This document shows positions 1 through 9,427 of a stretch of 39,983 nucleotides of DNA, piece by piece (within the stretch, counting starts at the first letter, position 1; the number at the start of each line of letters is the position of its first letter). Source of the stretch: Fidelibacterota bacterium (GTDB lineage: Bacteria > Fidelibacterota > UBA8477 > JABMPR01); assembly GCA_016844955.1 (NCBI GenBank), contig JAERTH010000067.1, positions 1 to 39,983 of the forward strand. Direction: 5' to 3'. The notes below the pieces were generated by a model. The model ran no database searches. It was not told the DNA's origin and was given only the letters and a program-made list of their open reading frames with translations. The position numbers were made by a program, and so were the translations under genes.

Positions 1-371
1 GCACCGTTTGATCGAGAGCAAAGATCCAAACCCATTTCCACGACGTGGAGGAATTCCTCTGTGGCGGTAATGGGTTCCAGGGTCTGATTCCGATTGAAGC
101 GGGAAATCTCACTCTGGTCCTCGTAAGTTGACAGGATGCGATTGAATTCCTGAAGCACGCTATCAACCTGAGTCGCAATCCGACTCCGGGCCTGAGAATC
201 GATGGGGTCACCCACAATGGTGATATGATAGGTTGTCCCCATAGTTGATCCATTGAAGTTGAAGTCCTCACTTTGGGTGCCATTGTCACTACAGGCAAGC
301 AGGTTCAAGAATATCAGCGATGTGACAAAAAGAGACCCAATGTGCTTTGATTTTCTCGAAATTGTATTCAT
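1..371 (-). CDS. apbE: FAD:protein FMN transferase ApbE, N-terminal part (cut by window edge)
   Basis: ApbE moves FMN from FAD onto a threonine of target proteins, including NqrB and NqrC of the Na+-NQR complex encoded just upstream. Only the first 123 residues lie in the window. The start ATG at 369-371 has an AGGAGA ribosome site seven bases ahead. The protein opens with a lipoprotein signal: basic residues, a hydrophobic stretch, then LLAC with Cys27 as the lipidated residue, so it should sit in the periplasm on a membrane anchor. The family motifs GSTMGTTYHI and LSTYEDQSEISRFN follow. A hairpin terminator separates it from nqrF, so it may be expressed by read-through or from its own promoter. 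The assignment is firm despite truncation. Confidence 0.9.
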   Translation of the reverse strand, partial: MNTISRKSKHIGSLFVTSLIFLNLLACSDNGTQSEDFNFNGSTMGTTYHITIVGDPIDSQARSRIATQVDSVLQEFNRILSTYEDQSEISRFNRNQTLEPITATEEFLHVVEMGLDLCSRSNG

Positions 372-400
372 ATGTCTTCTCCTGAGTGCATTAAGGTAAT

Positions 401-431
401 AAAAAAGGTTCGGGTAAACCGAACCTTTTTT
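401..431 (-). terminator. Rho-independent terminator after nqrF
   Basis: A 13-bp perfect stem (AAAAAAGGTTCGG paired with CCGAACCTTTTTT) encloses a five-base loop. Read on the minus strand it ends in a T run, 23 bases beyond the nqrF stop and 30 bases before apbE. Because both flanks are A/T tracts it could work in either direction. Confidence 0.85.
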
Positions 432-453
432 TGCAAAGAACTTAAAAGTGTGC

Positions 454-1680
454 TTAGAAACTATCGTAATCGATCATTTCCTTTTCAACACCCATGTTGT
501 ACAGCATGTTATCTACTGCATCAACCATCATAGGTGGACCACACATATAATATTCGATATCTTCGGGTGCTTCGTGCGTCGCCAGATAATTGTCCTGCAC
601 AATCTGGTGAATGAAACCAACCGGGCCATCCCAGTTGTCCTCTTTCATAGGATCAGACAGGGCAACATTGTAACTGAAGTTAGGGAATTCCTTGGCCAAT
701 GCCTTGAACTCATCATCATAAAACATCTCACGTTTTGAGCGAGCGCCGTACCAGAATGAAATTTTCCGTTTAGAGTTCTTTGTTTTCAGCAGGTCAAAGA
801 TGTGACTGCGCATGGGGGCCATACCTGCACCGCCACCGATGTAAAGCATTTCCCGCTCAGTATCCTTGGCGAAAAACTCACCGTAGGGGCCACTGACCAT
901 AACCTTGTCACCTGGCTTCAGGTTAAAGATATACGATGAGGCCAAACCGGGAGGTACATCCATTCCAGGGGGAGGACTGGCGATACGTACATTGAGCATG
1001 ACAATATTGCCCTCAGCCGGATGGTTGGCCATGGAGTAGGCGCGGAAAATGGTTTCATCCAGTTCTGAATGATAACGCCACATATTGAATTTATCCCAGT
1101 CACCGCGATATTCTTCCTCCACAGCAAATTCGGAATAATCCAATTTATGGGGCGGGATATCAATCTGGATATAACCACCTGCGCGAAAATCAAGATTCTC
1201 ACCTTCTGGCAGTTTTACCACAAACTCTTTGATAAAAGTGGCCACATTTTCGTTGGAGACCACTTCACATTCCCATTTCTGGATGTTAAAGATTTCGTCA
1301 GGGATACGAATTTCCATATCACCTTTTACTTTAACCTGGCAGGCCAGACGGACATTGTCCTTCATCTCTGCGCGGGTAAGATGGGGTTTCTCTGTGGGGA
1401 GAACATCACCACCACCATTATCGATCTGACAGGTGCACATACCGCAGGTTCCGCCACCACCACAGGCAGAGGGAAGGAAAATCTTCTCCGCAGCCATGGT
1501 TTGCAACAGTGTTGCCCCAGCTGGGGTGGTTATCGATTTTTCATCGTCCCCATTGATCTGGATTTTGACATCACCAGTGGCAACCAGTTTGGAGGTGGCA
1601 TAATTAAGGATCACCACCAGAATTAGAATGGTTCCGGTGAAAACTAAAGTGCTAAGAAGAATTAAACCAAGTATACTCAC
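454..1680 (-). CDS. nqrF: Na+-translocating NADH:quinone reductase subunit F
   Basis: NqrF is the electron entry subunit of Na+-NQR: it oxidises NADH through FAD and passes electrons to a [2Fe-2S] cluster. The 408-residue protein has the usual length. It has one N-terminal membrane helix (about residues 3-27) and a ferredoxin domain with Cys73, Cys79, Cys82 and Cys114 spaced as cluster ligands. A flavin-binding RAYSMA motif lies at 213-218, a nucleotide-binding GGGAGMAP motif at 282-289, and CGPPMM near the C terminus for NADH. It is the last gene of nqrABCDEF, ten bases after nqrE, and is followed by a strong terminator. Confidence 0.98.
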   Translation of the reverse strand: MSILGLILLSTLVFTGTILILVVILNYATSKLVATGDVKIQINGDDEKSITTPAGATLLQTMAAEKIFLPSACGGGGTCGMCTCQIDNGGGDVLPTEKPHLTRAEMKDNVRLACQVKVKGDMEIRIPDEIFNIQKWECEVVSNENVATFIKEFVVKLPEGENLDFRAGGYIQIDIPPHKLDYSEFAVEEEYRGDWDKFNMWRYHSELDETIFRAYSMANHPAEGNIVMLNVRIASPPPGMDVPPGLASSYIFNLKPGDKVMVSGPYGEFFAKDTEREMLYIGGGAGMAPMRSHIFDLLKTKNSKRKISFWYGARSKREMFYDDEFKALAKEFPNFSYNVALSDPMKEDNWDGPVGFIHQIVQDNYLATHEAPEDIEYYMCGPPMMVDAVDNMLYNMGVEKEMIDYDSF

Positions 1681-1690
1681 TTTAACCCCC

Positions 1691-2299
1691 TTACAGACTT
1701 ATGCCGGAAAAACTCATAAAGGCCATAGCCATGAGTCCGGTGATTAACATTGTTATACCCAAACCGCGTAATCCCTCAGGAATATGAGAATAGCGCAATT
1801 TCTCGCGGATGGCAGCCATGGCAGCGATCGCCAGAGCAAAACCAGTTCCTGATCCCAGGCCAAAAACTGCAGATTCAGCAAAGGTGTATTCACGCTCAAC
1901 CATAAATAGCGAGGCACCCAGAATGGCGCAGTTCACAGCAATCAATGGCAGGAAGATACCCAGAGCACTATAAAGTGTAGGGCTGTAGCGATCTACAATC
2001 ATTTCCACCAATTGTACCAGGGCAGCAATGACCGCGATGAATGAAATAAAGCTCAGGAAGCTCAAATCAACATCGGGCAGTCCGGCCCAGGCCAGAGCGC
2101 CAGGAGCCAGCAGATAGTGATTCAGGAGCCAGTTGACCGGCACGGTGATCACTTCCACAAAGATAACGGCTGCTCCCAGACCCAGCGCAGTATCAACACG
2201 TTTTGATACTGCCAGGAATGAACACATTCCCAGGAAGTAAGCCAGGAGGATATTATTGACGAAAACGGATTCAACGAATAGACTAATTAGATTTTCCAT
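1691..2299 (-). CDS. nqrE: Na+-translocating NADH:quinone reductase subunit E
   Basis: This membrane subunit pairs with NqrD around an iron centre midway through the membrane. About six hydrophobic helices are visible, with the conserved motifs [10 protein letters not shown] and [11 protein letters not shown]; their cysteines are known iron ligands in the family. A second ATG lies three bases upstream at 2302, but AGGAGG is better spaced for the ATG at 2299. The resulting start MENLISLFV also matches the known N terminus of the family, giving 202 residues. It lies ten bases after nqrD. Confidence 0.97.
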   Translation of the reverse strand: MENLISLFVESVFVNNILLAYFLGMCSFLAVSKRVDTALGLGAAVIFVEVITVPVNWLLNHYLLAPGALAWAGLPDVDLSFLSFISFIAVIAALVQLVEMIVDRYSPTLYSALGIFLPLIAVNCAILGASLFMVEREYTFAESAVFGLGSGTGFALAIAAMAAIREKLRYSHIPEGLRGLGITMLITGLMAMAFMSFSGISL

Positions 2300-2309
2300 C
2301 ATTCACCTC

Positions 2310-2933
2310 CTATTCTGATACGCCGGTTATGGTGCGTTGGACCCATATTATCAGGCCTAACAAAATGAAAGCCCCAGGTGCAAGCACCATCAGACCCATA
2401 TTTTGATAACCCGCTGCATAGGCTGCATCAGGTATGAGCTGGAAACCAAACAGGGTTCCAGAACCCAATATCTCGCGACCAAATGCCACAGCAATCAGGA
2501 TCACACTGTACCCCAGGCCATTCCCAACACCATCAAGAAAACTGGGCCACGGTTTGTTCTGCAAGGCAAATGCCTCTGCACGTCCCAGAACAATACAGTT
2601 TGTGATAATCAGACCCACAAACACACTGAGTTGCTTGCTGATATCATAGAGGTAAGCTTTCAGAATCTGATCAACCAGAATCACCAGAGTAGCAATGATA
2701 GCCAGCTCTACGATGATTCTAATATTGGAAGGAACCTTATTTCTCACCAGTGAGATCATCACATTTGAAATAGAGAGCACAGCAATCACAGCAATTGACA
2801 TGACGATAGCAGTCTGTAGCTGTACTGTAACGGCGAGGGCTGAGCAGATACCCAGTACTTGCGTTGAGATGGGGTTATTGTCCATGAGAGGATCTTTGAC
2901 AAAAACCATATTCTTTTTACTGAATAGACTCAT
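2310..2933 (-). CDS. nqrD: Na+-translocating NADH:quinone reductase subunit D
   Basis: NqrD is homologous to NqrE and forms the other half of the symmetrical membrane pair that holds the intramembrane iron centre. The 207-residue protein contains GICSALAVT (Cys30) and [13 protein letters not shown] (Cys113), the two conserved cysteine motifs, within about six membrane helices. A GGGGAGG ribosome site precedes the ATG. The start overlaps the nqrC stop by four bases, which suggests translational coupling. Confidence 0.97.
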   Translation of the reverse strand: MSLFSKKNMVFVKDPLMDNNPISTQVLGICSALAVTVQLQTAIVMSIAVIAVLSISNVMISLVRNKVPSNIRIIVELAIIATLVILVDQILKAYLYDISKQLSVFVGLIITNCIVLGRAEAFALQNKPWPSFLDGVGNGLGYSVILIAVAFGREILGSGTLFGFQLIPDAAYAAGYQNMGLMVLAPGAFILLGLIIWVQRTITGVSE

Positions 2934-3652
2934 GATGCCTCCCCTCTGACGGTCTTGAAATAGGGCTCATATCGTTCTAGGGTCTCTTTTATGAATTGAT
3001 TCAAACCTTTACCTGTCAGGGTGGAGCCACTGATTCCATCTACCTTGTGTTCCGGGTGTGGCTCGTCAGGACGAACCTTGCCCTTAACGATCTCCACCGA
3101 CACAACTTCTCCAGCGGCGTTGAGGATTGTTTTCCCTTTGAAAAGGTCGGTAAACCAGTCCTTTTCGATCTCTCCACCCAACCCAGGTGTTTCACCATGA
3201 CTATAAAAGGTGATACCCTTGATAGTATTCAGGTCATTTTCCAGGGCGATATAACCTTTGACAGTTGACCAGAGGGCTTTGCCCTGTGTTGGAATACAGT
3301 AGGCACTGATTGTTCCACCCTCCTGACGGGCAAAAACCGGCAGAAGCTCAGGCTCTTTTTTGGGATCAATGTCTGCAGCTTCACGACCAGAGACTGGATT
3401 GCCCAAAGTATCCACAACAAAGGAAGTTACCTTCTCATCATACAGGGATAGCAGAACTTCAGGAGCAACGTCTTTGGAGTCTGCCAGTGCAAGTACACTT
3501 AGGATATTATATTTTATATCCAGCTGGACGTTCTGATCCTGACGCTCTTTCAACAATGTAGCTGCCGAAGCGAGGAGGATACTGCAGACCATTGTAACGG
3601 CTGCTGCAAAACCCAGCGTGAAGGCTTTAGTTATACGAGGCTTACTTGCCAT
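2930..3652 (-). CDS. nqrC: Na+-translocating NADH:quinone reductase subunit C
   Basis: NqrC carries a covalently bound FMN on its periplasmic domain and relays electrons towards NqrB. The 240 residues comprise one N-terminal membrane helix (about 10-33) and an FMN-binding domain. The attachment motif is SGSTLT at residues 208-213, with Thr211 as the expected flavinylated residue. Many relatives have SGAT here, so the third position is a mild substitution. AAAGGAGG lies nine bases before the ATG. The start overlaps the end of nqrB by 11 bases. ApbE, encoded downstream, is the expected modifying enzyme. Confidence 0.97.
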   Translation of the reverse strand: MASKPRITKAFTLGFAAAVTMVCSILLASAATLLKERQDQNVQLDIKYNILSVLALADSKDVAPEVLLSLYDEKVTSFVVDTLGNPVSGREAADIDPKKEPELLPVFARQEGGTISAYCIPTQGKALWSTVKGYIALENDLNTIKGITFYSHGETPGLGGEIEKDWFTDLFKGKTILNAAGEVVSVEIVKGKVRPDEPHPEHKVDGISGSTLTGKGLNQFIKETLERYEPYFKTVRGEAS

Positions 3653-4781
3653 AATTCAGCCTCCTTTTAATATTGGCCTGTACCACAAAGTGATCAATCA
3701 GGGGTGCAAAGACATTTCCAAAGAGAATGGCTAACATCATGCCTTCAGGATAAGCTGGATTAAAGGCTCTGATCAGAATGACCATGACACCAATGAGGAT
3801 TCCATAAATCCACTTCCCAGCATTTGTTCCAGCAGCTGATACTGGATCAGTGGCCATAAACACCATCCCAAACATAAATCCACCCATCAGAAGATGATAA
3901 TGTGCTGGTAGGGTACGCATACCACCGGCCACATCAGCACCGAAGTATTGCACAATCAGCGCCATACCATAGGCACCTAGGGTGGTTGCCAGCATGATAC
4001 GCCAACTGGCCACTCCAGTTATGAGCAGAATGGCTGCCCCAATGAGAATGGCAATGACAGATGTTTCTCCAATACTCCCGGGTACAAACCCGAAGAACAG
4101 ATTATCCAGCGAGAATCCTGCTGTGTTGAGAGCCTCAACTGCGGATCCTGTTGATGCAGCTGCAGCCGCCAGGGGAGTGGCTCCAGTAAATCCATCAACT
4201 GCCACCCATACACCGTCACCTGAAATATTACCAGGATAGGTGAAGAACAGAAAGGCGCGTGCTGTTAATGCCGGATTCAGCAGGTTCATCCCAGTTCCAC
4301 CAAAGACTTCTTTACCAATCACAGTTCCAAAGGAAACCGCCACGGCAACTTGCCAGAGGGGAATGGTCGGGGGCAGGGTGAGGGGCAAAAGAATACCGGT
4401 GACCAGGAATCCTTCATGAATATCATGACCATTGATATGGCCAAAAATCATTTCCCAACCCAAACCCACAGCATAGGTGACCACAATAATGGGCAATAAC
4501 TTGAGAAAGCCGAACATGAAAGCAGCGAAGAGACCTTCAATACCCGCCTGGGCACCTACATTGTAGGAACCTACTAAAATGCTGGGTACCAGTGCAAAGA
4601 TCACAATTCCCATAAAGCGTTTCATGTCAATGGAATCTCGAATGTGAGGTCCAGTAGTGGTTCCATGTCCTGGTGTAAACAACATGGTGTTAATAGCACC
4701 AAACATGGGGTGGAAAACCTTGAATGGGCCTTCCTTGAGCTTTACATCCATGTTGTTCAGAAAGTTTTCAAGAAATTTCAT
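3642..4781 (-). CDS. nqrB: Na+-translocating NADH:quinone reductase subunit B
   Basis: NqrB is the large membrane subunit that carries covalent FMN and riboflavin and is thought to form the Na+ path. About ten hydrophobic helices are visible. The flavinylation motif TGAT is at residues 199-202 (Thr202), within DGFTGATPLA. A TTG codon at 4790 is in frame, but it abuts the GGAGGG ribosome site. The ATG at 4781 lies nine bases beyond that site and is the better start, giving 379 residues. This is slightly shorter than the roughly 410 of Vibrio NqrB, mainly at the N terminus. The gap to nqrA is five bases. Confidence 0.97.
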   Translation of the reverse strand: MKFLENFLNNMDVKLKEGPFKVFHPMFGAINTMLFTPGHGTTTGPHIRDSIDMKRFMGIVIFALVPSILVGSYNVGAQAGIEGLFAAFMFGFLKLLPIIVVTYAVGLGWEMIFGHINGHDIHEGFLVTGILLPLTLPPTIPLWQVAVAVSFGTVIGKEVFGGTGMNLLNPALTARAFLFFTYPGNISGDGVWVAVDGFTGATPLAAAAASTGSAVEALNTAGFSLDNLFFGFVPGSIGETSVIAILIGAAILLITGVASWRIMLATTLGAYGMALIVQYFGADVAGGMRTLPAHYHLLMGGFMFGMVFMATDPVSAAGTNAGKWIYGILIGVMVILIRAFNPAYPEGMMLAILFGNVFAPLIDHFVVQANIKRRLNYGK

Positions 4782-4786
4782 TTCAA

Positions 4787-6133
4787 TCAACCCTCCTTTT
4801 CCATGGTTATAACACCTTTTTCAATAATGTCTCCGAATTCGATCTTCGAAGGGCAGATATAGCTACACAATGCAAGATCCTCCGGGGCAACTTCATAAAT
4901 CCCCAATTGTTCCATGAGCTCAATGTCCTCAACCAGAATGGCTTTACACAGATGAACCGGTAGAACGTCCATGGGAACCAATTTCTCGTATTCACCAGTT
5001 GAAACAAAAGCCCGTTCCTCACCATTCATATCAGTGGTTGGAGACTGTTTTTTACCAGGTGTCAGTTTTGAGAAGAACATGGGCCAGAAACTGTTGGCAG
5101 CCAGTCCCAGCCGTAGCCAGCCAAAAAATCTGCGGCCAGTCAACTCTGGTACAATGGTGATCATGTCATCGTAGAATCCAACAAAACCCTGACGCGTACA
5201 TTTTGCTCCAGTCAACACATTTCCAGAAATGATTCGCTGTTTGCTGTCATCAAGGGGAGTGCTGATCAGGTCACTTATACTGGCACCTTCAGTCCCGGTG
5301 ACATAAAATCTGTCCAGAACTTCAGAACCTGTGAGTGCGTATGTTTTTGATCCAGGATATTCACCCTTTGCCAAAAACCGACCGATTTGAGCAACATGTC
5401 TGGGTGAAATGTACCAGACTTTATCACCGGCCAGCAAGCGGTCGATATGGTGAATCTGCACGCCCACATTTCCAGCGGGGTGGGGGCCAGAGAATTGATG
5501 TTTCTCCACACCCTCAATTTTAGCAAAGAAAGCTTCGGTGGCAGGAGAAACAGATAGGTGAATTTTTCCCTCTGTGAGATTTGAGAGGAGATTTACTCCC
5601 ATCTGGAAGTTCTGCTCTTGTCCCTCAAGCAGCAAGTCAGTCTCAGCTTGAAGTGGAGCAGAGTCCACAGCTGATATGAAAATCGCTTTGGGTGCAATCT
5701 CAAAATCTGCAATTTTACTAAATGGACGCTGCCTCAATGCAGGCCATAACCCACTATTGAGCAATATGCTTTTGGCCGCTTCAGGTGTCAGGTCGGTGAC
5801 CTGTCCACTGCTGTAACTTTCAAATTTTTCAGCTGAATCAGCACTCACATCAATAATGACCCGCTGAATAGCGCGTCGGTCGCCGCGTACGATGTCGCGA
5901 ACCGTCCCTGCAGCGGGTGAACGAAACAGAATCTCAGGTCTTTGCTTATCAACAAAGAGAATCGAACCGCGTTTGACTGTATCGCCTGCTTCGACTTTCA
6001 TACCGGGGCGTAAGCCGCGAAAGTCGATGGGCTGTACTGCCACCGCTGTGGTTTTGGGGGCTTTTTCAACACGTCGTTCAGCTGAACCCTGCAACGGTAT
6101 GTTGTACCCCTTTTTCAGTTTAAACACTCCCAT
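4787..6133 (-). CDS. nqrA: Na+-translocating NADH:quinone reductase subunit A
   Basis: NqrA is the cytoplasmic-side subunit linked to ubiquinone binding. The 448 residues match the family length. The N terminus (LKKGYNIPLQGSAE) and the following lipoyl-like segment with LRPGMKVEAGDTVKRG are typical. It is the first gene of the operon; GGAG lies twelve bases before the ATG, and a consensus-like promoter lies about 95 bases upstream. The C terminus reads MEKEG and its stop lies within the nqrB ribosome site region. Confidence 0.97.
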   Translation of the reverse strand: MGVFKLKKGYNIPLQGSAERRVEKAPKTTAVAVQPIDFRGLRPGMKVEAGDTVKRGSILFVDKQRPEILFRSPAAGTVRDIVRGDRRAIQRVIIDVSADSAEKFESYSSGQVTDLTPEAAKSILLNSGLWPALRQRPFSKIADFEIAPKAIFISAVDSAPLQAETDLLLEGQEQNFQMGVNLLSNLTEGKIHLSVSPATEAFFAKIEGVEKHQFSGPHPAGNVGVQIHHIDRLLAGDKVWYISPRHVAQIGRFLAKGEYPGSKTYALTGSEVLDRFYVTGTEGASISDLISTPLDDSKQRIISGNVLTGAKCTRQGFVGFYDDMITIVPELTGRRFFGWLRLGLAANSFWPMFFSKLTPGKKQSPTTDMNGEERAFVSTGEYEKLVPMDVLPVHLCKAILVEDIELMEQLGIYEVAPEDLALCSYICPSKIEFGDIIEKGVITMEKEG

Positions 6134-6226
6134 TAGAATGTGTCTCCGTATTGGTTTTATCCACTTGCCACTAAATCTGTACCCCTGTGCAGACCTGGCT
6201 CTGGCGGATCCATTTTAAATCGGTTT

Positions 6227-6255
6227 TATGTACATTTTCATAGAGCACTTGTCAA
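6227..6255 (-). promoter_or_regulatory. Sigma70-type promoter of the nqr operon
   Basis: On the minus strand a perfect -35 TTGACA (6255-6250) is followed by a 17-base spacer and the -10 TACATA (6232-6227). Transcription would start near 6220, giving a leader of about 87 bases before nqrA. Confidence 0.75.
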
Positions 6256-6375
6256 GGTGTTCATTGTAAGCCTTATTACATTTACAAAATACATGCCATG
6301 AGAATTCAATTGCTTTCAAAATGACTGCCATGGAGCAGTTATTTTTAGATGATTTTAGTGGTGGAATTTAAAAGA

Positions 6376-6470
6376 GAAAGTAGCGAGTAGAAGGTAGAAA
6401 GTAGGGGTGAAAGGGATATTGGGTAGAAGGGTAGAAGGGTATAAAAGGGTATATGGGTATAAGGGTATAG
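6376..6470. repeat. Short periodic repeats: GAAAGTA-like heptads, then GGGTATA-like octamers
   Basis: From 6376 to 6410 five degenerate heptads follow one another (GAAAGTA, GCGAGTA, GAAGGTA, GAAAGTA, GGGGTGA). From 6421 to 6470 six units beginning GGGTA recur every 8 to 10 bases. Similar GGGTATAGAGG text appears inside the large repeat units near 10.9-11.1 kb. Confidence 0.7.
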
Positions 6471-6752
6471 AGCTAGCTATTGCTTGGTTCAATCGGGCTG
6501 TGTGAGACGAACCCATTGGGGCATCAGAGATCACCTGTCCCTACTTGCGAAGTCGGGTCCGGGATTCCTTTTGCCTGCACCATAGCTGTTGCAAAATAGG
6601 TGGTAAATTATCATGTAAGAACCCTTGCCCACCCATGGTCACCCGACTATCTTCGTCGGCTTTATGTCAAGTCCATATTATGTTATATTGAGAAGTATAG
6701 TATATATCGATTTGTATAAGGGACGTGGTTGACTAATGAGGAAGCAGGAGAA
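6471..6752. other. Intergenic region before ffh with imperfect inverted repeats and AT-rich promoter zone
   Basis: No convincing gene lies between the periodic repeats and ffh. TGGTTC near 6483 and GAACCCA near 6508 are inverted copies. TCGGGT near 6550 and ACCCGA near 6643 could also pair at long range. The last 90 bases are AT-rich and must hold the ffh promoter. One weak candidate is TTTATG (6661), a 17-base spacer, then TATATT (6684). I looked for an SRP RNA here and did not find its GGAA-capped helix. Confidence 0.35.
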
Positions 6753-8075
6753 ATGCTAGAACAACTCTCACAAAATCTGGAAGGCGTATTCAAGAAACTT
6801 CGCGGTCAAGGCAAGTTATCTGAATCCAATATTTCCGATGCCATGCGTGAGGTCCGGCGTGCACTCCTGGAAGCCGATGTCAACTACAAGGTCGTTCGAA
6901 CTTTCATCAACTCCGTGAAGGAAAAAGCTCTCGGTTCTGAAGTCCTGCGTTCTATCACGCCTGGACAACAAATCGTGAAGATCATCCATGAAGAATTGGT
7001 CGTCCTCCTCGGAGAAAAAACTGCAGAACTTGAACTGTCTGGCAACCCAGCTATTATCCTCCTAGTGGGTCTTCAGGGTTCTGGTAAAACAACTACATCA
7101 GCAAAATTAGCGCGCAATCTACGAAAAAGTGGCCGTCAGCCGCTCCTCGTAGCCTGTGATGTTTACCGTCCAGCAGCCATAACCCAGCTGCAAGTACTTG
7201 GTAAGCAATTAGATATCCCCGTATACGCTGAAGCAGGCAAGCAGGACGTGGTCCAAATTGCTCAAGCAGCTATTCGGGAGTCTGTTCGCTACGCAGCCAA
7301 TGTAGTCATCGTCGATACTGCAGGTCGATTGCATGTCGATGCAGACATGATGGATGAAGTCAAGCGACTGCAACAAGCTCTCAAACCAGCAGAAACATTG
7401 TTTGTGGCTGATGCCATGACAGGCCAGGATGCAGTTAATGCGGCCGGGACTTTCGCTGAAGCAGTAGAGCTTACAGGTGTAATCCTCACCAAACTTGATG
7501 GTGATGCCCGTGGTGGTGCGGCTTTGTCCGTACGTGAAGTCACAGGGAAATCCATCAAATATGTTGGTGTGGGAGAGCATCTCGATAAGTTGGAAACTTT
7601 CCATCCGGATCGTATGGCCGGTCGCATTTTGGGTATGGGAGATATTGTCTCCCTGGTGGAAAAAGCACAACAGGATATTGATGTCGAAGAAGCTGCCAAA
7701 CTTGAAGAAAAAATGCTCAAAAACACCTTCGATCTGGAGGATTTTAAGCAGCAGTTAAAACAGCTTAAATCCATGGGCCCACTGGGGGATATATTGTCTA
7801 TGATCCCTGGTGCAAAAGGAATAAAAGATGTTGATATTGATGAAAAAAGGTTGACTAGGATTGAAGCAATTATTAACTCTATGACCCTTGTCGAAAGGCA
7901 TCGTCCTCAGATACTTGATGGAAGCCGCCGCAGAAGAATCGCCAAAGGGTCTGGAACCAAAGTTCAAGATGTGAATCAGTTAATAAAACAGTTCCAGTCA
8001 ATGCGCAAGATGATGAAGAAATTTGGTAAAATGAATAAGAGGCAGTTAATGAAAAATCTGCCTATGGGATTTTAA
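6753..8075 (+). CDS. ffh: Signal recognition particle protein Ffh (SRP54)
   Basis: Ffh is the SRP GTPase that binds signal sequences of nascent membrane and secreted proteins and docks with FtsY. The protein has an N domain, a G domain with GLQGSGKT (106-113), DTAGR (188-192) and TKLDG (246-250), then a C-terminal M domain with the RNA-binding RRRRIAKGSG stretch and a methionine-rich tail. An in-frame TTG at 6729 could extend it by eight residues. The ATG at 6753 gives MLEQLSQNLE, the usual family start, and 440 residues. It heads the ffh-rpsP-khpA-rimM-trmD-rplS operon. Confidence 0.97.
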   Translation: MLEQLSQNLEGVFKKLRGQGKLSESNISDAMREVRRALLEADVNYKVVRTFINSVKEKALGSEVLRSITPGQQIVKIIHEELVVLLGEKTAELELSGNPAIILLVGLQGSGKTTTSAKLARNLRKSGRQPLLVACDVYRPAAITQLQVLGKQLDIPVYAEAGKQDVVQIAQAAIRESVRYAANVVIVDTAGRLHVDADMMDEVKRLQQALKPAETLFVADAMTGQDAVNAAGTFAEAVELTGVILTKLDGDARGGAALSVREVTGKSIKYVGVGEHLDKLETFHPDRMAGRILGMGDIVSLVEKAQQDIDVEEAAKLEEKMLKNTFDLEDFKQQLKQLKSMGPLGDILSMIPGAKGIKDVDIDEKRLTRIEAIINSMTLVERHRPQILDGSRRRRIAKGSGTKVQDVNQLIKQFQSMRKMMKKFGKMNKRQLMKNLPMGF

Positions 8076-8087
8076 GGAGGACACCTT

Positions 8088-8615
8088 TTGGCTGTCAAAA
8101 TCAGACTGAAACGAATGGGGAAGAAAAAACAACCCTTTTATCGTATAGTCGTTGCAGATTCTCGCGCTCCTCGTGATGGGCGCTCAATTGAAAAACTTGG
8201 ACATTATAACCCACTTCCTGATCCAGCTGAATTAGTGATCGATGAAGAACGCTTGTTCCATTGGATGGATGAGGGTGCAACACCCAGTGATACCGTGTTT
8301 AGTCTCCTACGTGGCCGCGGATTGACACTCAAGTATGAGTTGAAAACCCGCAACGCAGACGAGGCTACCATAAGCAAGGAAATGCACAAATGGGAATTGG
8401 CCCGTGACGAACGGGGTAAGAAGCAAGCCGCCGCTGAGTCAGCAAAGCTGGCTGAAGTAGAGGCCGCAAAACAAGCTGAAGAAGATGCTGAAAGAAAAGC
8501 TGAAGAAGATGCAGCCAAAGCAGAAGCAGCAGCCAAAGCTGCCGCCGAAGCAGAAGCAGCAGTAGAAGAAACTGTTGAAGAACCTGCCGAAGGTACGGAG
8601 AGTCAAGATTCTTAA
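8088..8615 (+). CDS. rpsP: 30S ribosomal protein S16 with long C-terminal tail
   Basis: S16 is a small-subunit assembly protein. The first 80 or so residues ([20 protein letters not shown], then [19 protein letters not shown]) are standard. The remaining 95 residues form a charged, Ala/Glu/Lys-rich tail, probably a helical or disordered extension as seen in some FCB-group S16 proteins; this makes 175 residues instead of about 80-90. The start is TTG, fixed by a perfect AAGGAGG seven bases ahead and by the conserved second residues AVKI. It lies 12 bases after ffh. Confidence 0.96.
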   Translation: MAVKIRLKRMGKKKQPFYRIVVADSRAPRDGRSIEKLGHYNPLPDPAELVIDEERLFHWMDEGATPSDTVFSLLRGRGLTLKYELKTRNADEATISKEMHKWELARDERGKKQAAAESAKLAEVEAAKQAEEDAERKAEEDAAKAEAAAKAAAEAEAAVEETVEEPAEGTESQDS

Positions 8616-8676
8616 AAAGCTGAAGAGATTCCTTACCGATGATCAGGTAGATTCACCAACGCACGGAGGAATGACC

Positions 8677-8910
8677 ATGAAGGAGTTCGTTGAGTTCGTA
8701 GCAAAAAGTCTGGTCGACAATCCAGATGATGTTGAAGTCAATCAAGTAGATAGCGAGCGGGTGACCATCTTCGAACTAAGGGTAGCCAAGGAAGACATTG
8801 GCAAAGTTATCGGTCGTCAAGGCCGTACAGCCAAAGCCTTCCGTACACTCCTGGCAGCGATTTCAGCGAAAGCTGGCACCAATCGCGCTATGCTTGAGAT
8901 CATCGAATAG
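8677..8910 (+). CDS. khpA: KH-domain RNA-binding protein KhpA
   Basis: KhpA is a small single-KH-domain RNA-binding protein commonly encoded between rpsP and rimM. The 77-residue product begins MKEFVEFVAKSLVDNPDDVEV and contains the KH GxxG loop as GKVIGRQGRTAKAFR. GGAGG at 8665-8669 selects the ATG at 8677; the ATG at 8671 is too close. The gene stops four bases before rimM. The reading frame is open further upstream, but that part overlaps the end of rpsP and has no ribosome site. Confidence 0.93.
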   Translation: MKEFVEFVAKSLVDNPDDVEVNQVDSERVTIFELRVAKEDIGKVIGRQGRTAKAFRTLLAAISAKAGTNRAMLEIIE

Positions 8911-8914
8911 GGTA

Positions 8915-9427
8915 ATGTATTCAACTGAGGTTAAAAGAGCTCCCATTGGGGTAGTTCGCAAGCCTCATGGCATAAAAGGGGGACTCAAGGTGACCCTGTA
9001 CAGCATCGACCTTGAATCGCTCCGAGATTTGGAGCAGCTTTTTGTTAAAACGGGTAGTGATTGGAAACAACTCACACTGGTGAGCAGTCAGGGATATGAT
9101 GACTTCGCCATTCTCAATTTCAAGGAGATTGTTGATCGTACCGAAGCAGAAGCTTTTCGCGATCTGGAGATATTTACCCTCCGCGAAGATCTTCCAGAAT
9201 TGAATGATGATGAATTCTATATCGATGATCTCATTGATTGTGACGTTGTTAATGAGCAGAATGAAAACTTGGGTAAAGTTACTGAAATAATTAATCCTGG
9301 TGCTCATGATGTTCTATTGGTGAGTGATGGATCGACTGAGACGCTGGTACCCCTGGTAGATGAATGGGTCCTAAGCATCGATATCGCAGCCAGACTGATT
9401 CAAGTTAACAGTGCCGAGGAGCTGTGA
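8915..9427 (+). CDS. rimM: Ribosome maturation factor RimM
   Basis: RimM helps assemble the head of the 30S subunit and binds S19. The 170-residue protein shows the N-terminal RimM barrel (IGVVRKPHGIKGGLKV) and the C-terminal PRC-like barrel (FYIDDLIDCDVVNEQ, then a LVPLVDEWV segment), as in the family. The ATG at 8915 is chosen because the conserved sequence begins just after it; the ribosome site is weak (AGGG). The stop overlaps the start of trmD. Confidence 0.95.
   Translation: MYSTEVKRAPIGVVRKPHGIKGGLKVTLYSIDLESLRDLEQLFVKTGSDWKQLTLVSSQGYDDFAILNFKEIVDRTEAEAFRDLEIFTLREDLPELNDDEFYIDDLIDCDVVNEQNENLGKVTEIINPGAHDVLLVSDGSTETLVPLVDEWVLSIDIAARLIQVNSAEEL

Noticed and set aside
1069..1626. A 185-codon plus-strand open frame opposite nqrF
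   Set aside because: It lies wholly within the antisense of a conserved gene, has no recognisable domains and no suitable ribosome site.
6510..6660. Possible 4.5S/SRP RNA upstream of ffh (GGTCCGGGATTCC text)
   Set aside because: The conserved GGAA-capped helix and AGCAGC internal loop are absent on both strands, and flanking strands do not form the long closing stem.
7209..7774. Two minus-strand open frames of over 150 codons opposite ffh
   Set aside because: They are antisense to conserved GTPase-domain codons, have no family features, and ffh explains the region fully.
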